Source: Terriglobia bacterium (GTDB taxonomy: Bacteria; Acidobacteriota; Terriglobia; Terriglobales; Acidobacteriaceae). From it: a stretch of DNA of 40,659 nt. Location of the stretch: assembly GCA_020072815.1 (NCBI GenBank), contig JAIQGE010000014.1, positions 71,223 through 111,881 on the forward strand, in the 5' to 3' direction. Shown here piece by piece: positions 31,307 to 38,806 of the stretch. The notes below the pieces were generated by a model. The model ran no database searches, was not told the DNA's origin, and saw only the letters and a list, made by a program, of their open reading frames with translations. How positions within the stretch are numbered: the first letter of the stretch is position 1; each line of letters begins with the position of its first letter. The position numbers were made by a program, and so were the translations under genes.

Positions 31307-32545
31307 ATGTCTAACAGCATTCCCAGCCCGGACAAGCACGGTTCGCAGAGCCTCGCTTCGCAGAACCATGATTCTCAAGAGCATGGTTCTCAAGAGCATG
31401 GTTCGCACACCCACGGGTTTCAAACCCACGCCTTTCAAACCGACGACCCGCGGCTTGCCCCCATCGCCGAGAAAGTTCTTGCTCGCCAGCGCCTGAGTCT
31501 TGACGACGCCGTCACGCTCTACCGCTCGGCTGACATACTGGCCATCGGCTGGCTGGCCAACCACGTGCGCGAACGCATGCACGGCAACGTGACGTATTTC
31601 AACGTCAACCGCCACATCAACCCGACCAACGTTTGTGTTGCTGCCTGCCGGCTCTGCGCCTTCGGCCGCAAAAAAGACGCGCCTGGCGCGTACACCATGG
31701 CGCTGGAAGAGGCTTATGAGACGGCTGCGTCCGGCTATTCGGAAGCGGTGACCGAGTTCCACATTGTCGGCGGGCTGCATCCTGATTTGCCGTTCCAGTA
31801 TTACCTGGACTTGATCTCCGGCTTGAAAGCCCGCTTCCCCCAGGTGCATTTGAAGGCCCTCACCATGGTGGAGATTGCGTTTCTGGCCAAGCGCGCCAAG
31901 CTTTCGATTGAAGAGACTTTGCTGCAGCTCAAAGCCGCGGGCCTTGATTCACTGCCCGGCGGCGGAGCGGAAATTTTTAACGAGCGCGTGCGCCGCGTGA
32001 TCTGCGACCACAAGATTGATGGCGACCAATGGCTGGACACCGCGCGTACCGCGCACCGGGTCGGTTTGAAATCCAACGCCACCATGCTTTACGGCCACAT
32101 CGAAAATGGCGAAGACCGCGCAGACCATTTAGTCCGCCTGCGCACGTTGCAGGACGAAACCCACGGCTTCCAGACGTTCATCCCGCTGGCCTTCCATCCG
32201 GCGAACACGCCGCTGCAGCACCTGTTCACCACCACCGGTTTTATGGACCTGAAGCAGATCGCCATCAGCCGCCTGGTGCTGGACAACTTCCCGCACATCA
32301 AAGCCTACTGGCAGATGCTGGGCCCCAAGATCGCGCAAATCTCCTTGCGCTTTGGTGCCGACGACATTGACGGTACGGTGATCGAAGAAAAGATTTACCA
32401 CGACGCCGGCGCCACCACGCCCCAGGGCATGGTTCGCAGCGATTTGGAACGCCTTATCCGCGAAGCCGGCCGCGAACCGGTGGAGCGCGATACCATGTAC
32501 CGTCCGGTGACCAGGACGGAGACGTCATTCACTATTTCTGTCTAA
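31307..32545 (+). CDS. mqnE: Aminofutalosine synthase (radical SAM)
   Basis: Radical SAM enzyme of the futalosine route to menaquinone; it joins 3-[(1-carboxyvinyl)oxy]benzoate to adenosine to form aminofutalosine. From the ATG at 31307 it has 412 residues; an earlier in-frame ATG at 31244 would add 21. The cluster-binding motif is CVAACRLC (Cys110, Cys114, Cys117) after NRHINPTN. EFHIVGGLHPDLPFQYYLDL, LPGGGAEIFNERVR, and EEKIYHDAGATTPQGM near the C-terminus favour MqnE over MqnC. Residues 12-46 are seven pentapeptide repeats rich in Ser, Gln and His, absent from the usual enzyme. A terminator follows. Neighbouring genes belong to other pathways. Confidence 0.92.
   Translation: MSNSIPSPDKHGSQSLASQNHDSQEHGSQEHGSHTHGFQTHAFQTDDPRLAPIAEKVLARQRLSLDDAVTLYRSADILAIGWLANHVRERMHGNVTYFNVNRHINPTNVCVAACRLCAFGRKKDAPGAYTMALEEAYETAASGYSEAVTEFHIVGGLHPDLPFQYYLDLISGLKARFPQVHLKALTMVEIAFLAKRAKLSIEETLLQLKAAGLDSLPGGGAEIFNERVRRVICDHKIDGDQWLDTARTAHRVGLKSNATMLYGHIENGEDRADHLVRLRTLQDETHGFQTFIPLAFHPANTPLQHLFTTTGFMDLKQIAISRLVLDNFPHIKAYWQMLGPKIAQISLRFGADDIDGTVIEEKIYHDAGATTPQGMVRSDLERLIREAGREPVERDTMYRPVTRTETSFTISV
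31340..31444 (+). repeat. Seven 15-bp tandem repeats within mqnE
   Basis: In-frame 15-bp units encoding the pentads GSQSL, ASQNH, DSQEH, GSQEH, GSHTH, GFQTH and AFQTD. The third and fourth DNA units differ in two bases, which suggests recent expansion. Confidence 0.85.
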
Positions 32546-32547
32546 GT

Positions 32548-32574
32548 GTGCCGAGACTCGGCGCAAGCTTTTTT
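32548..32574 (+). terminator. Terminator after mqnE
   Basis: 7-bp stem GTGCCGA / TCGGCGC (one T-G pair) with loop GAC, then AAGC and six T residues (32569-32574). It begins three bases after the mqnE stop; the T-run runs into a family B repeat. Confidence 0.75.
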
Positions 32575-32610
32575 CTGAAATCCCGAGCGGCAGCGAGGGA
32601 TCCCTATCAC
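32573..32610 (+). repeat. Family B repeat, plus orientation
   Basis: TTCTGAAATCCCGAGCGGCA then GCGAGGGATCCCTATCAC. This is the cleanest full copy in the window, with both the CTGAAATCCCGAGC head and the AGGGATCCCTA core. Confidence 0.75.
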
Positions 32611-32619
32611 TACGTAGCT

Positions 32620-32650
32620 CGTGTGGCACAGCCGCCCTCGGCTGTGTGAG
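32620..32650 (+). repeat. REP palindrome, family A
   Basis: GTGTGG head, stem CACAGCCG (32627-32634) / CGGCTGTG (32639-32646), loop CCCT. Close to the copy at 2654-2685. Confidence 0.8.
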
Positions 32651-32656
32651 AAGAAT

Positions 32657-32686
32657 CGTGTGGCACAGGCACTCTTGCCTGTGCGC
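32657..32686 (+). repeat. REP palindrome, family A
   Basis: GTGTGG head, stem GCACAGGCA (32663-32671) / TGCCTGTGC (32676-32684), loop CTCT. Nearly identical, in inverse orientation, to the copy at 20047-20078. Confidence 0.8.
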
Positions 32687-32700
32687 TTTACTAAAGTGTC

Positions 32701-32737
32701 TTGATCCGCGCACATCCGCGCAAATCCGCGGTAAAGT
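32701..32737 (+). repeat. Family D triple ATCnGyG repeat
   Basis: Three ATCCGCG units at about ten-base spacing ending in GCGGTAAAG. It touches the 3' end of purB, whose stop is at 32739. Confidence 0.55.
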
Positions 32738-32738
32738 A

Positions 32739-34034
32739 TTACTTGCCAAAAACGCGAACAAAGATCTTGTCCACATTCCTCAACTGCCGTTGAATGCTGA
32801 ACGCCTGCTCGATCTGCTTCGCGGGCACGCGGCCGCTGATCTCCGGATCGTCCATCACCAGCTTGTGGAAGCTCAGGTCGTCTTTCCACGCCCGCATGGC
32901 ATGCTTCTGCACCAGGCGATACGCATCTTCGCGTGACATGCCGTGCTCCGCCAGGTCGAGCAAAAGTTGGCCGCTGAACACCAGCCCGCCGGTGTCTTCC
33001 AGGTTCTTCAACATGCGGCTGGGATAGACCATGAGCGTGTCAATCAGGTGCGTGGTCTTCACCAGCAGGTAGTCCACCAGCGTGGTGGAATCCGGGAGAA
33101 TCACGCGCTCCACCGACGAATGTGAAATATCGCGCTCATGCCACAGCGCCACATTTTCGAACGCCGCCTGCGCGTTGGCCCGCACCACGCGCGCCAGCCC
33201 GCAAATCTGTTCGCAGGTAATGGGGTTGCGCTTGTGCGGCATGGCGGAAGAGCCTTTTTGTTTTTCGCTGAAATACTCTTCGGCCTCGCGGACTTCTGTG
33301 CGCTGCAGGTGGCGGATCTCCGTGGCGATTTTGTCCAGCGTAGCGGCGATCACCGCCAGCGTGGCTACGTAGTAGGCGTGGCGGTCGCGCTGGATCACCT
33401 GCGACGAAATGGGCGCCGCCGCAAGCCCCAGCCGATGGCAGATTTGTTCTTCGAATTCCGGCTCCAGGTGGGCGAACGTCCCCACGGCTCCTGATAATTT
33501 GCCGACGCGCATTTCTTCCGCGGCGCGCTCAAAGCGCGCGATATTGCGCGCCACTTCGGCGTACCAGTTGGCCAGCTTCAGCCCGAAGGTGGTCGGCTCG
33601 GCATGGACGCCGTGTGTCCGGCCGACGGTGGGGGTGTGCTTGAACTCATGGGCGCGGCGGTGCAGGACCTGCTTCAGCGCCTCCAGGTCCTGGCGAATCA
33701 CCGCGGAGGCTTCTTTGATCTGCAGCGCCTGCGCCGTGTCCACCACGTCATTGGACGTGAGGCCGTAGTGCAGCCAGCGCGCTTCCGGGCCCACTTTCTC
33801 CGCGACCGCGGTGGTGAAGGCGATCACGTCATGCCGGGTTTCAGTTTCAATCTCGTGGATCCGCTTCAGGTCGAAGTCGCCGCGCTGGGAGATAGCCTGG
33901 GCGGCTTCCGCGGGGACAATCCCGGCTTCGGCCAGGGTCAGGCTGGCGGCCACTTCCACCTGCAGCCAGCACCTGAACTTGTTTTCGTCACTCCAGATTC
34001 GGCCCAATTCCGGGCGCGTGTAACGGGGGATCAA
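32739..34034 (-). CDS. purB: Adenylosuccinate lyase
   Basis: Catalyses two fumarate-releasing steps of purine synthesis, SAICAR to AICAR and adenylosuccinate to AMP. The start is taken as the TTG at 34034, because GAGGAG lies six bases upstream on the minus strand and the product opens with IPRYTRPELGRIWSDENKF, the normal PurB N-terminus; it has 431 residues, the typical bacterial length. The superfamily signature SSAMPHKRNP is near residue 261-270. TRHDVIAFTTAVAE, LTSNDVVDTAQAL and VGRTHGVHAEPTTFG carry the other active-site residues. It is convergent with mqnE across a cluster of repeats and is not linked to purM-purN. Confidence 0.96.
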   Translation of the reverse strand: MIPRYTRPELGRIWSDENKFRCWLQVEVAASLTLAEAGIVPAEAAQAISQRGDFDLKRIHEIETETRHDVIAFTTAVAEKVGPEARWLHYGLTSNDVVDTAQALQIKEASAVIRQDLEALKQVLHRRAHEFKHTPTVGRTHGVHAEPTTFGLKLANWYAEVARNIARFERAAEEMRVGKLSGAVGTFAHLEPEFEEQICHRLGLAAAPISSQVIQRDRHAYYVATLAVIAATLDKIATEIRHLQRTEVREAEEYFSEKQKGSSAMPHKRNPITCEQICGLARVVRANAQAAFENVALWHERDISHSSVERVILPDSTTLVDYLLVKTTHLIDTLMVYPSRMLKNLEDTGGLVFSGQLLLDLAEHGMSREDAYRLVQKHAMRAWKDDLSFHKLVMDDPEISGRVPAKQIEQAFSIQRQLRNVDKIFVRVFGK

Positions 34035-34307
34035 ATCGAGCTCCTCGGTGTTCCCTTCGGCGGAACACCGATCATACATGCTGGCTGCCCAGCGAAGTCA
34101 ATTCGGCTTTGCAGATTGGCCGCCGTGGCCGATAATGGTGGGCAAGGGTTTCTGAATGTGGGGGACTGCCGATGCCTTGGTGTGACGCGGCTGCCGGTCC
34201 TGGAACTAAAAGAGAGAGAAAAGAATGGGGCCTTTCTAAGGGCCCTTCTCCGCCCGTACAGGCTCGAAAAAAGGGCCCGGCTCGAATCTAGCAGAATGCT
34301 GTTATTA

Positions 34308-34322
34308 TATCGTGAGGCGATA
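34308..34322 (+). promoter_or_regulatory. Possible operator/hairpin at the marR start
   Basis: Perfect inverted repeat TATCG-TGAGG-CGATA ending two bases before the marR ATG. It overlaps a possible -10 (TATTAT 34303-34308), and the ribosome binding site GAGG sits in its loop. A self-regulatory site for the MarR protein is plausible. Two copies of GGCTCGAA lie upstream (34261 and 34279). Confidence 0.35.
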
Positions 34323-34324
34323 AA

Positions 34325-34819
34325 ATGGTAAAGGGCAAGAACCCCAGACCTCTCCTGGACACAGAGTACGTTGCTTTGGCCGAGTTCCGCTATCAAGTCC
34401 GCCGGTTTTTGCGCCACATGGAAGATGAGGTAAGGACCACGGGGGTCAATCCCCAGCAGTACCAGACCGTGCTGGCGATCAAAGGCCTGCCCCGCGACCA
34501 GGTGCCCACCATCAGTTGCCTGGCTGAGCGCATGCAGCTCAACCACAACAGCATGGTCGAACTGGTGGACCGCTGCGAACAGAACGGCCTGTTGCGGCGC
34601 GTGCGCTCCGGCTCGGACCGCCGCCAGGTGACACTGGCCATCAGCGCTGAGGGTGACGCTCTGCTGAAACGGCTGGGCGCCGCTGCCCGCCAGGAGCTGC
34701 GCAACATTGGACCCATGCTGGTGGACTCGGTCCTTCGTCTTACCCACGAAGGGCGGCGAAGCAAGCCGGCGTCAAACCACAAGAAAAGAACAGGAGTCGT
34801 GAAAAAAACAGGCCCATGA
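34325..34819 (+). CDS. MarR-family transcriptional regulator
   Basis: Winged-helix repressor/activator of 164 residues. The N-terminal dimerisation helix (FRYQVRRFLRHMEDEVRTTG) is followed by QYQTVLAIKGLP, the recognition part TISCLAERMQLNHNSMVELVDRCEQNGLLRRV, the wing GSDRRQVTLAISAEG, and the C-terminal dimer helix LKRLGAAARQELRNIGPML. A lysine-rich tail follows. Its stop overlaps the ATG of the chloride channel gene (ATGA at 34816), so the two are translationally coupled and the channel is the likely target. The effector ligand is unknown. The start is supported by GAGG seven bases upstream. Confidence 0.9.
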   Translation: MVKGKNPRPLLDTEYVALAEFRYQVRRFLRHMEDEVRTTGVNPQQYQTVLAIKGLPRDQVPTISCLAERMQLNHNSMVELVDRCEQNGLLRRVRSGSDRRQVTLAISAEGDALLKRLGAAARQELRNIGPMLVDSVLRLTHEGRRSKPASNHKKRTGVVKKTGP

Positions 34820-36675
34820 AAGAACCCGAACCCGTAATATCTTCCGCTTCAAGACACGCAATTCCATCCGTAGATACCCTCAGAGATTTCACCACAACCT
34901 GGCGAGTGCTTCCCATATCCGGCCTGGCGCTGGTCATCGGCGTTGTGGCCGCTTACGTGGCGGTGGTCCTTCTCAAACTCATAAGCTTTTTTACCAACTT
35001 ATTTTTCTATCAGCGGCTGAGTACCCAGTTCGCCTCGCCCGGTCAGCATCATTTGGGTTATTGGGTGGTGGCGGTGCCGGTGATCGGCGCATTGATCGTC
35101 GGCGTGATGGCGCGCTTCGGTTCTGACAAAATTCGCGGCCACGGCATTCCGGAGGCCATTGAGGCCATCCTGCTGCGCGGGGCCAAGGTAGAGCCCAAGC
35201 TGGCCGTGTTGAAGCCGCTTTCCGCGGCCATCTCGATTGGCTCCGGCGGGCCTTTTGGCGCGGAAGGACCCATCATCATGACCGGCGGCGCCTTTGGATC
35301 GCTGATCGCCCAGTTCTTTCATCTCAGCAGCGCGGAACGCAAGACCCTCCTGGTGGCCGGAGCCGCGGCCGGGATGTCGGCCACTTTTGCCGCGCCCTTT
35401 GCCTCCGTCTTACTGGCCGTGGAGCTGTTGTTGTTTGAATGGAAACCGCGCAGCTTCATCCCCGTGGTCTTGGCCAGCGTGGCCGCGGAAGCCGCGCGCA
35501 TCCATCTGCTTGGTCCGGGACCCATTTTCCCCGTTCCATTGCATGCGGTGGCTTTGCGCCCCGCGGTTCTTTTCAGTTGTCTGCTGGTCGGACTGTTCAG
35601 CGGGTTTCTTTCCGCGCTGCTCACGCAGTTTGTTTACGGCATGGAAGATGCCTTCCTCCACCTCAAGAAAATTCATTGGATGTGGTGGCCGGCCATGGGC
35701 GGACTTGTCGTAGGTCTGGGCGGCTTGATTTACCCCCGCGCCCTTGGTGTGGGGTATGACGTGATTGGCCAGCTTCTGCAAGGCGATGCACCGGTCCGCA
35801 TGATTCTGGGTGTGCTCCTGGTGAAGTCCGTGATATGGGGAGTCTCGCTCGGGTCCGGGACGTCCGGCGGCGTGCTGGCGCCCTTGCTGATGATGGGCGG
35901 CGCGCTTGGCGCGCTGGACGCTCTTTTTCTGCCCCACCAGGGACCGGGTTTCTGGCCGTTGATCAGCATGGGAGCCATGCTGGCGGGGACCATGCGCTCG
36001 CCGCTGACCGGCGTGATCTTCGCTTTCGAGCTTACCGGTGACTATCACTCCATCCTGCCGCTGCTCATCGCCTGCATGACCGCGCATGCCTTCACCGTGC
36101 TCACCATGGCGCGATCCATCCTCACGGAAAAAATAAGCCGGCGCGGACATCACCTGAGCCGCGAATATGTAGTGGATCCCCTGGAAGCTCTCGCCGTGGA
36201 GGACGTGATGCGCACGAGCGTGACCGCGTTTCCTATGGACACGCTGCTCTCTGAACTTGATCACGCTGCCATCCACGAGCAGAGTGGTCCCGGGCAGCGG
36301 CTCTATCCGGTCATTGGCCCTGCGAACCGGCTGGTGGGAGTGGTGACCCGCGGTGATCTGCGTAATTTGCAGGCGAACCTTACCCGCCGTGAGAGCGCCA
36401 GCATAATTCTGGCCGACCTGGTGAAGCATGAGACCGTTACTGCTTATCCAGATGAGCCGTTGCGGCATGTCGTCAACCGCATGGCCGCCACCGGGCTCAC
36501 CAGGCTTCCGGTGGTCCAGCGCGGACCGGAGCAGGAGTTACTCGGCGTCATAGCCTTGCAGGATTTGCTCAAGGCCCGCGAACTCACCTTGCAGGAAGAG
36601 CACCATCGCGAGCGTGTTTTGCGGCTGCATCTGCCGCCGGCGTTGCGGCGTAATCGGGCGGAAACAAACGGATAG
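34816..36675 (+). CDS. CLC-type chloride channel/antiporter with CBS domains
   Basis: Inner-membrane CLC protein of 619 residues. Chloride-path motifs are visible: GSGGPFGAEGP with the external gating glutamate near residue 150, then FAAPFASVLLAVELLLFEW and GSGTSGGVLAPLLMMGGALG in the second half, and MRSPLTGVIFAFELTGDY. About ten hydrophobic helices span residues 30-440. The C-terminal 160 residues contain a pair of CBS domains (DVMRTSVTAFPMDTLLSELD, and VKHETVTAYPDEPLRHVVNR), which usually sense adenine nucleotides. Translation is coupled to the MarR gene by a 4-bp overlap. Whether it is a channel or an H+/Cl- exchanger cannot be settled by eye. Confidence 0.94.
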   Translation: MKEPEPVISSASRHAIPSVDTLRDFTTTWRVLPISGLALVIGVVAAYVAVVLLKLISFFTNLFFYQRLSTQFASPGQHHLGYWVVAVPVIGALIVGVMARFGSDKIRGHGIPEAIEAILLRGAKVEPKLAVLKPLSAAISIGSGGPFGAEGPIIMTGGAFGSLIAQFFHLSSAERKTLLVAGAAAGMSATFAAPFASVLLAVELLLFEWKPRSFIPVVLASVAAEAARIHLLGPGPIFPVPLHAVALRPAVLFSCLLVGLFSGFLSALLTQFVYGMEDAFLHLKKIHWMWWPAMGGLVVGLGGLIYPRALGVGYDVIGQLLQGDAPVRMILGVLLVKSVIWGVSLGSGTSGGVLAPLLMMGGALGALDALFLPHQGPGFWPLISMGAMLAGTMRSPLTGVIFAFELTGDYHSILPLLIACMTAHAFTVLTMARSILTEKISRRGHHLSREYVVDPLEALAVEDVMRTSVTAFPMDTLLSELDHAAIHEQSGPGQRLYPVIGPANRLVGVVTRGDLRNLQANLTRRESASIILADLVKHETVTAYPDEPLRHVVNRMAATGLTRLPVVQRGPEQELLGVIALQDLLKARELTLQEEHHRERVLRLHLPPALRRNRAETNG

Positions 36676-36733
36676 GCTTGCCGCGATCCGCAGCGCCCGG
36701 GCGGAGCTGCGCAGCATCGGTCCCATGTTCCCG
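36674..36733 (+). pseudogene. Possible remnant of a second MarR gene
   Basis: Directly after the channel stop, in the +1 frame, the DNA encodes RLAAIRSARAELRSIGPMF. This lines up with the C-terminal helix RLGAAARQELRNIGPML of the MarR protein at 34325, with a two-residue insertion. No helix-turn-helix part is present. It may be the tail of a decayed paralogue. Confidence 0.3.
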
Positions 36734-36858
36734 ACCACGCCTGATCATTTTTGGCGGCGTGCGGAAACTTTGCATCGGTCCCGCGTCCGGTTGCATCTTC
36801 TGAATTTGTCAGTCATAGCGGTGAGCACGCCACCGCGCCGCAGGAGGCAGGAAGAAAG

Positions 36859-37368
36859 ATGCAGGAGACAGTCCAGCAGTACATCGAACGGATGTTGAGT
36901 CATAGCAACGGACAAGACCCGATGCGCATGCAGAAGGCCGCGCCGAAGAAGCTGGCTGCGCTGATCAAAGGCAAGAAGCAGCCGCAACTTTCGCGCCGGC
37001 CGGCGCCGGACAAATGGTCCGTGGCGGAGACCCTGGCCCACCTGGCTGACGCCGAAACCGTAATCTCCTGGCGCTTGCGCCACATCCTCGCCGCCAACGG
37101 CGCTCCCATACAGGCCTATGACCAGGCCGCGTGGGCCAAGACCTTCGACTACGCCGGCTGCGACGCGCGAGAATCGCTGGAAAGGTACCGCGTCTTGCGC
37201 GAAGCCAATCTGGCGCTGGTCAAGCGAGTGCCTAAGCGATTGTTGAAGAACTACGGCGTCCACCAGGAACGGGGAAATGAAACCATCACCCACATCATGC
37301 GCCTGACGGCCGGCCATGACGTGAACCATCGGCTGCAAGTGGAGCAGATCCTGAAGGGCAAGCGCTGA
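36859..37368 (+). CDS. DinB-like family protein
   Basis: A 169-residue four-helix-bundle protein of the DinB/YfiT superfamily, related to mycothiol- and bacillithiol-dependent transferases. The ATG at 36859 follows AGGAGG and GGAAG. The core helix RRPAPDKWSVAETLAHLADAETVISWRLRHIL carries the first conserved histidine. RGNETITHIMRLTAGHDVNHRLQVEQIL near the C-terminus carries the paired metal-ligand histidines (H..HDxNH). Three histidines at these places suggest a metal site. The enzymatic role is unknown. It lies downstream of the channel gene on the same strand, 183 bp away, and converges with the FKBP gene. Confidence 0.88.
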   Translation: MQETVQQYIERMLSHSNGQDPMRMQKAAPKKLAALIKGKKQPQLSRRPAPDKWSVAETLAHLADAETVISWRLRHILAANGAPIQAYDQAAWAKTFDYAGCDARESLERYRVLREANLALVKRVPKRLLKNYGVHQERGNETITHIMRLTAGHDVNHRLQVEQILKGKR

Positions 37369-37403
37369 AGCAGATCCGTTCGCGATTTCAGGACCGTCGT
37401 CCT

Positions 37404-37440
37404 AAAAAACAGAAGCCGCCAGCTTATTGCGCCGGCGGCT
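37404..37440 (-). terminator. Terminator of the FKBP gene
   Basis: 7-bp stem AGCCGCC (37414-37420) / GGCGGCT (37434-37440) around a 13-nt loop. On the minus strand it is followed by TCTG and then TTTTTT (complement of 37404-37409). It lies 17 bp beyond the stop codon. Confidence 0.8.
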
Positions 37441-37456
37441 CGTTGGTTCCGAGTTC

Positions 37457-38281
37457 TTATTTCTTGTCGGTGCTCGGGGCTGGTTCTTTCAGTTGGATCG
37501 AAAGCAGTTCGACTTCAAAGATCAGCGTCGCGTTGGGACCAATGGTCCCATCCGGCGTGCCGTTTTCTCCGTAAGCCAGGTTGGAGGGAACAAAGAGCTG
37601 CCATTTTGATCCGGTCGGCATCAGCTGCAGGGCTTCGGTCCAACCTTTGATTACGCCGCCCACGGTAAACGTGGCCGGCCCGCCGTGTTTTGCGGAGCTG
37701 TCAAATTCCGTGCCGTTGATGAAAGTGCCGCGGTAATTGCACACCACGGAGTCGGTCACAGTGGGTTTGGGGCCGGTTCCCGGCGTCAAAATCTTGTACT
37801 GCAGGCCGCTGGGCAGCGTTACCACGCCTTCCTTGGACTTGTTGGCGGCCAGGAATGGTTCGCCTTCCTTCTTGTTGGCTTCGCCGGCGGCCGCTTTCTT
37901 TTCCTGCTGCCTCTTGATCAGTACCCCTTGCAATTCCGTGAAGGCTGCTTTGGCTTCTTCATCGGTCATCTTCGTCTTACTGCCGGACATCGCGTCTTTC
38001 AGGCCCTGGAGCAGCAGGTTGGGATCAATCTCCACCGACTGGCGGTGCAGTTGTGTTCCCAGGTTCATGCCCAGCGCGTAGCTGACGCGTTCCTCCAGCG
38101 TAGCGAACGCCGGAGCGTCCTTGGGCTTGGGGGCGTCAGGCGTGGCAGCCGCGTTTGGTTTGGCCGCGGGGGTCGCCGGCTTGGGTTTGGCTGCCGCCGG
38201 TTGCTGTGCCACGACGGAAGAGGCGATCAGGACCACGGCCAGAGCCAGGGTGGTCTGAATGAGTCGAAAAGTTGGTGTCAT
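37457..38281 (-). CDS. Exported FKBP-type peptidyl-prolyl cis-trans isomerase
   Basis: FkpA/Mip-like foldase of 274 residues that isomerises prolyl bonds in periplasmic or outer-membrane proteins. A signal peptide (IQTTLALAVVLIASSVVAQQ) is followed by an Ala/Pro/Lys-rich linker (residues 27-58). The FKBP N-terminal dimerisation domain is at about 60-145 (ERVSYALGMNLGTQLHRQ). The catalytic FKBP domain is at about 155-265, with GLQYKILTPGTGPKPTVTDSVVCNYRGT, FDSSAKHGGPATFTVGGVIKGWTEALQLM, and the end LIFEVELLSI. It has its own terminator and converges with the DinB-like gene. Confidence 0.94.
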   Translation of the reverse strand: MTPTFRLIQTTLALAVVLIASSVVAQQPAAAKPKPATPAAKPNAAATPDAPKPKDAPAFATLEERVSYALGMNLGTQLHRQSVEIDPNLLLQGLKDAMSGSKTKMTDEEAKAAFTELQGVLIKRQQEKKAAAGEANKKEGEPFLAANKSKEGVVTLPSGLQYKILTPGTGPKPTVTDSVVCNYRGTFINGTEFDSSAKHGGPATFTVGGVIKGWTEALQLMPTGSKWQLFVPSNLAYGENGTPDGTIGPNATLIFEVELLSIQLKEPAPSTDKK

Positions 38282-38806
38282 GACACTATTCTTTCATTGC
38301 CGGGCGCAGCGCGCAAACCCGGCGTTTGTCTCCGGGACTTACCGTAGGCGTTGGACGGTCAGTTATCGTGTTGGCGATGGGGCCATGCAGGTTGTCCTGC
38401 CGCCAAAAGCAGAGGTTAATCGAAAAAGACAAGAGACTACCATCCTCAGCCGGCAATGCCTGGCCAACTGTCCGGACAAAACACAGTGAAACGAATTTCA
38501 CTCTTCCATTTTCCGTTTTCGTAAATTTTGTGAGGCCGCGCGACGAATGAGGCATCTCGGCGTTCAATACCGCTGAAGAAGTGCAGGCGTTATTGCGCTG
38601 GCCATCAGCGGACAGCCCCGGCTTTCCTGTGGTTCCTCTGCTGGTCGCGTCGCCTCCCACAAAGTAGCGCCGGATAAGACTTGAGGCGCTTCAGCAGCAC
38701 TCCAGCAACAGGAGTTCTGGCTTGCAGATTCCGGCCACACGGTTTCCATTTTCCAGCCGCTCGTCTAGCGGCAGGGCTCCCAAAAAAGAAACAGAAAGGA
38801 TTCACT
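38282..38806. other. Divergent intergenic region between FKBP and the small-protein gene
   Basis: A gap of 525 bases. It contains the palindrome TGTCCGGACA (38469-38478) and the inverted repeat GTGAAA-CGAA-TTTCAC (38486-38501). The latter is followed by TCTTCCATTTTCC, so it may be a weak terminator or an operator. No gene is supported; several overlapping short frames have no ribosome binding site. Confidence 0.5.
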
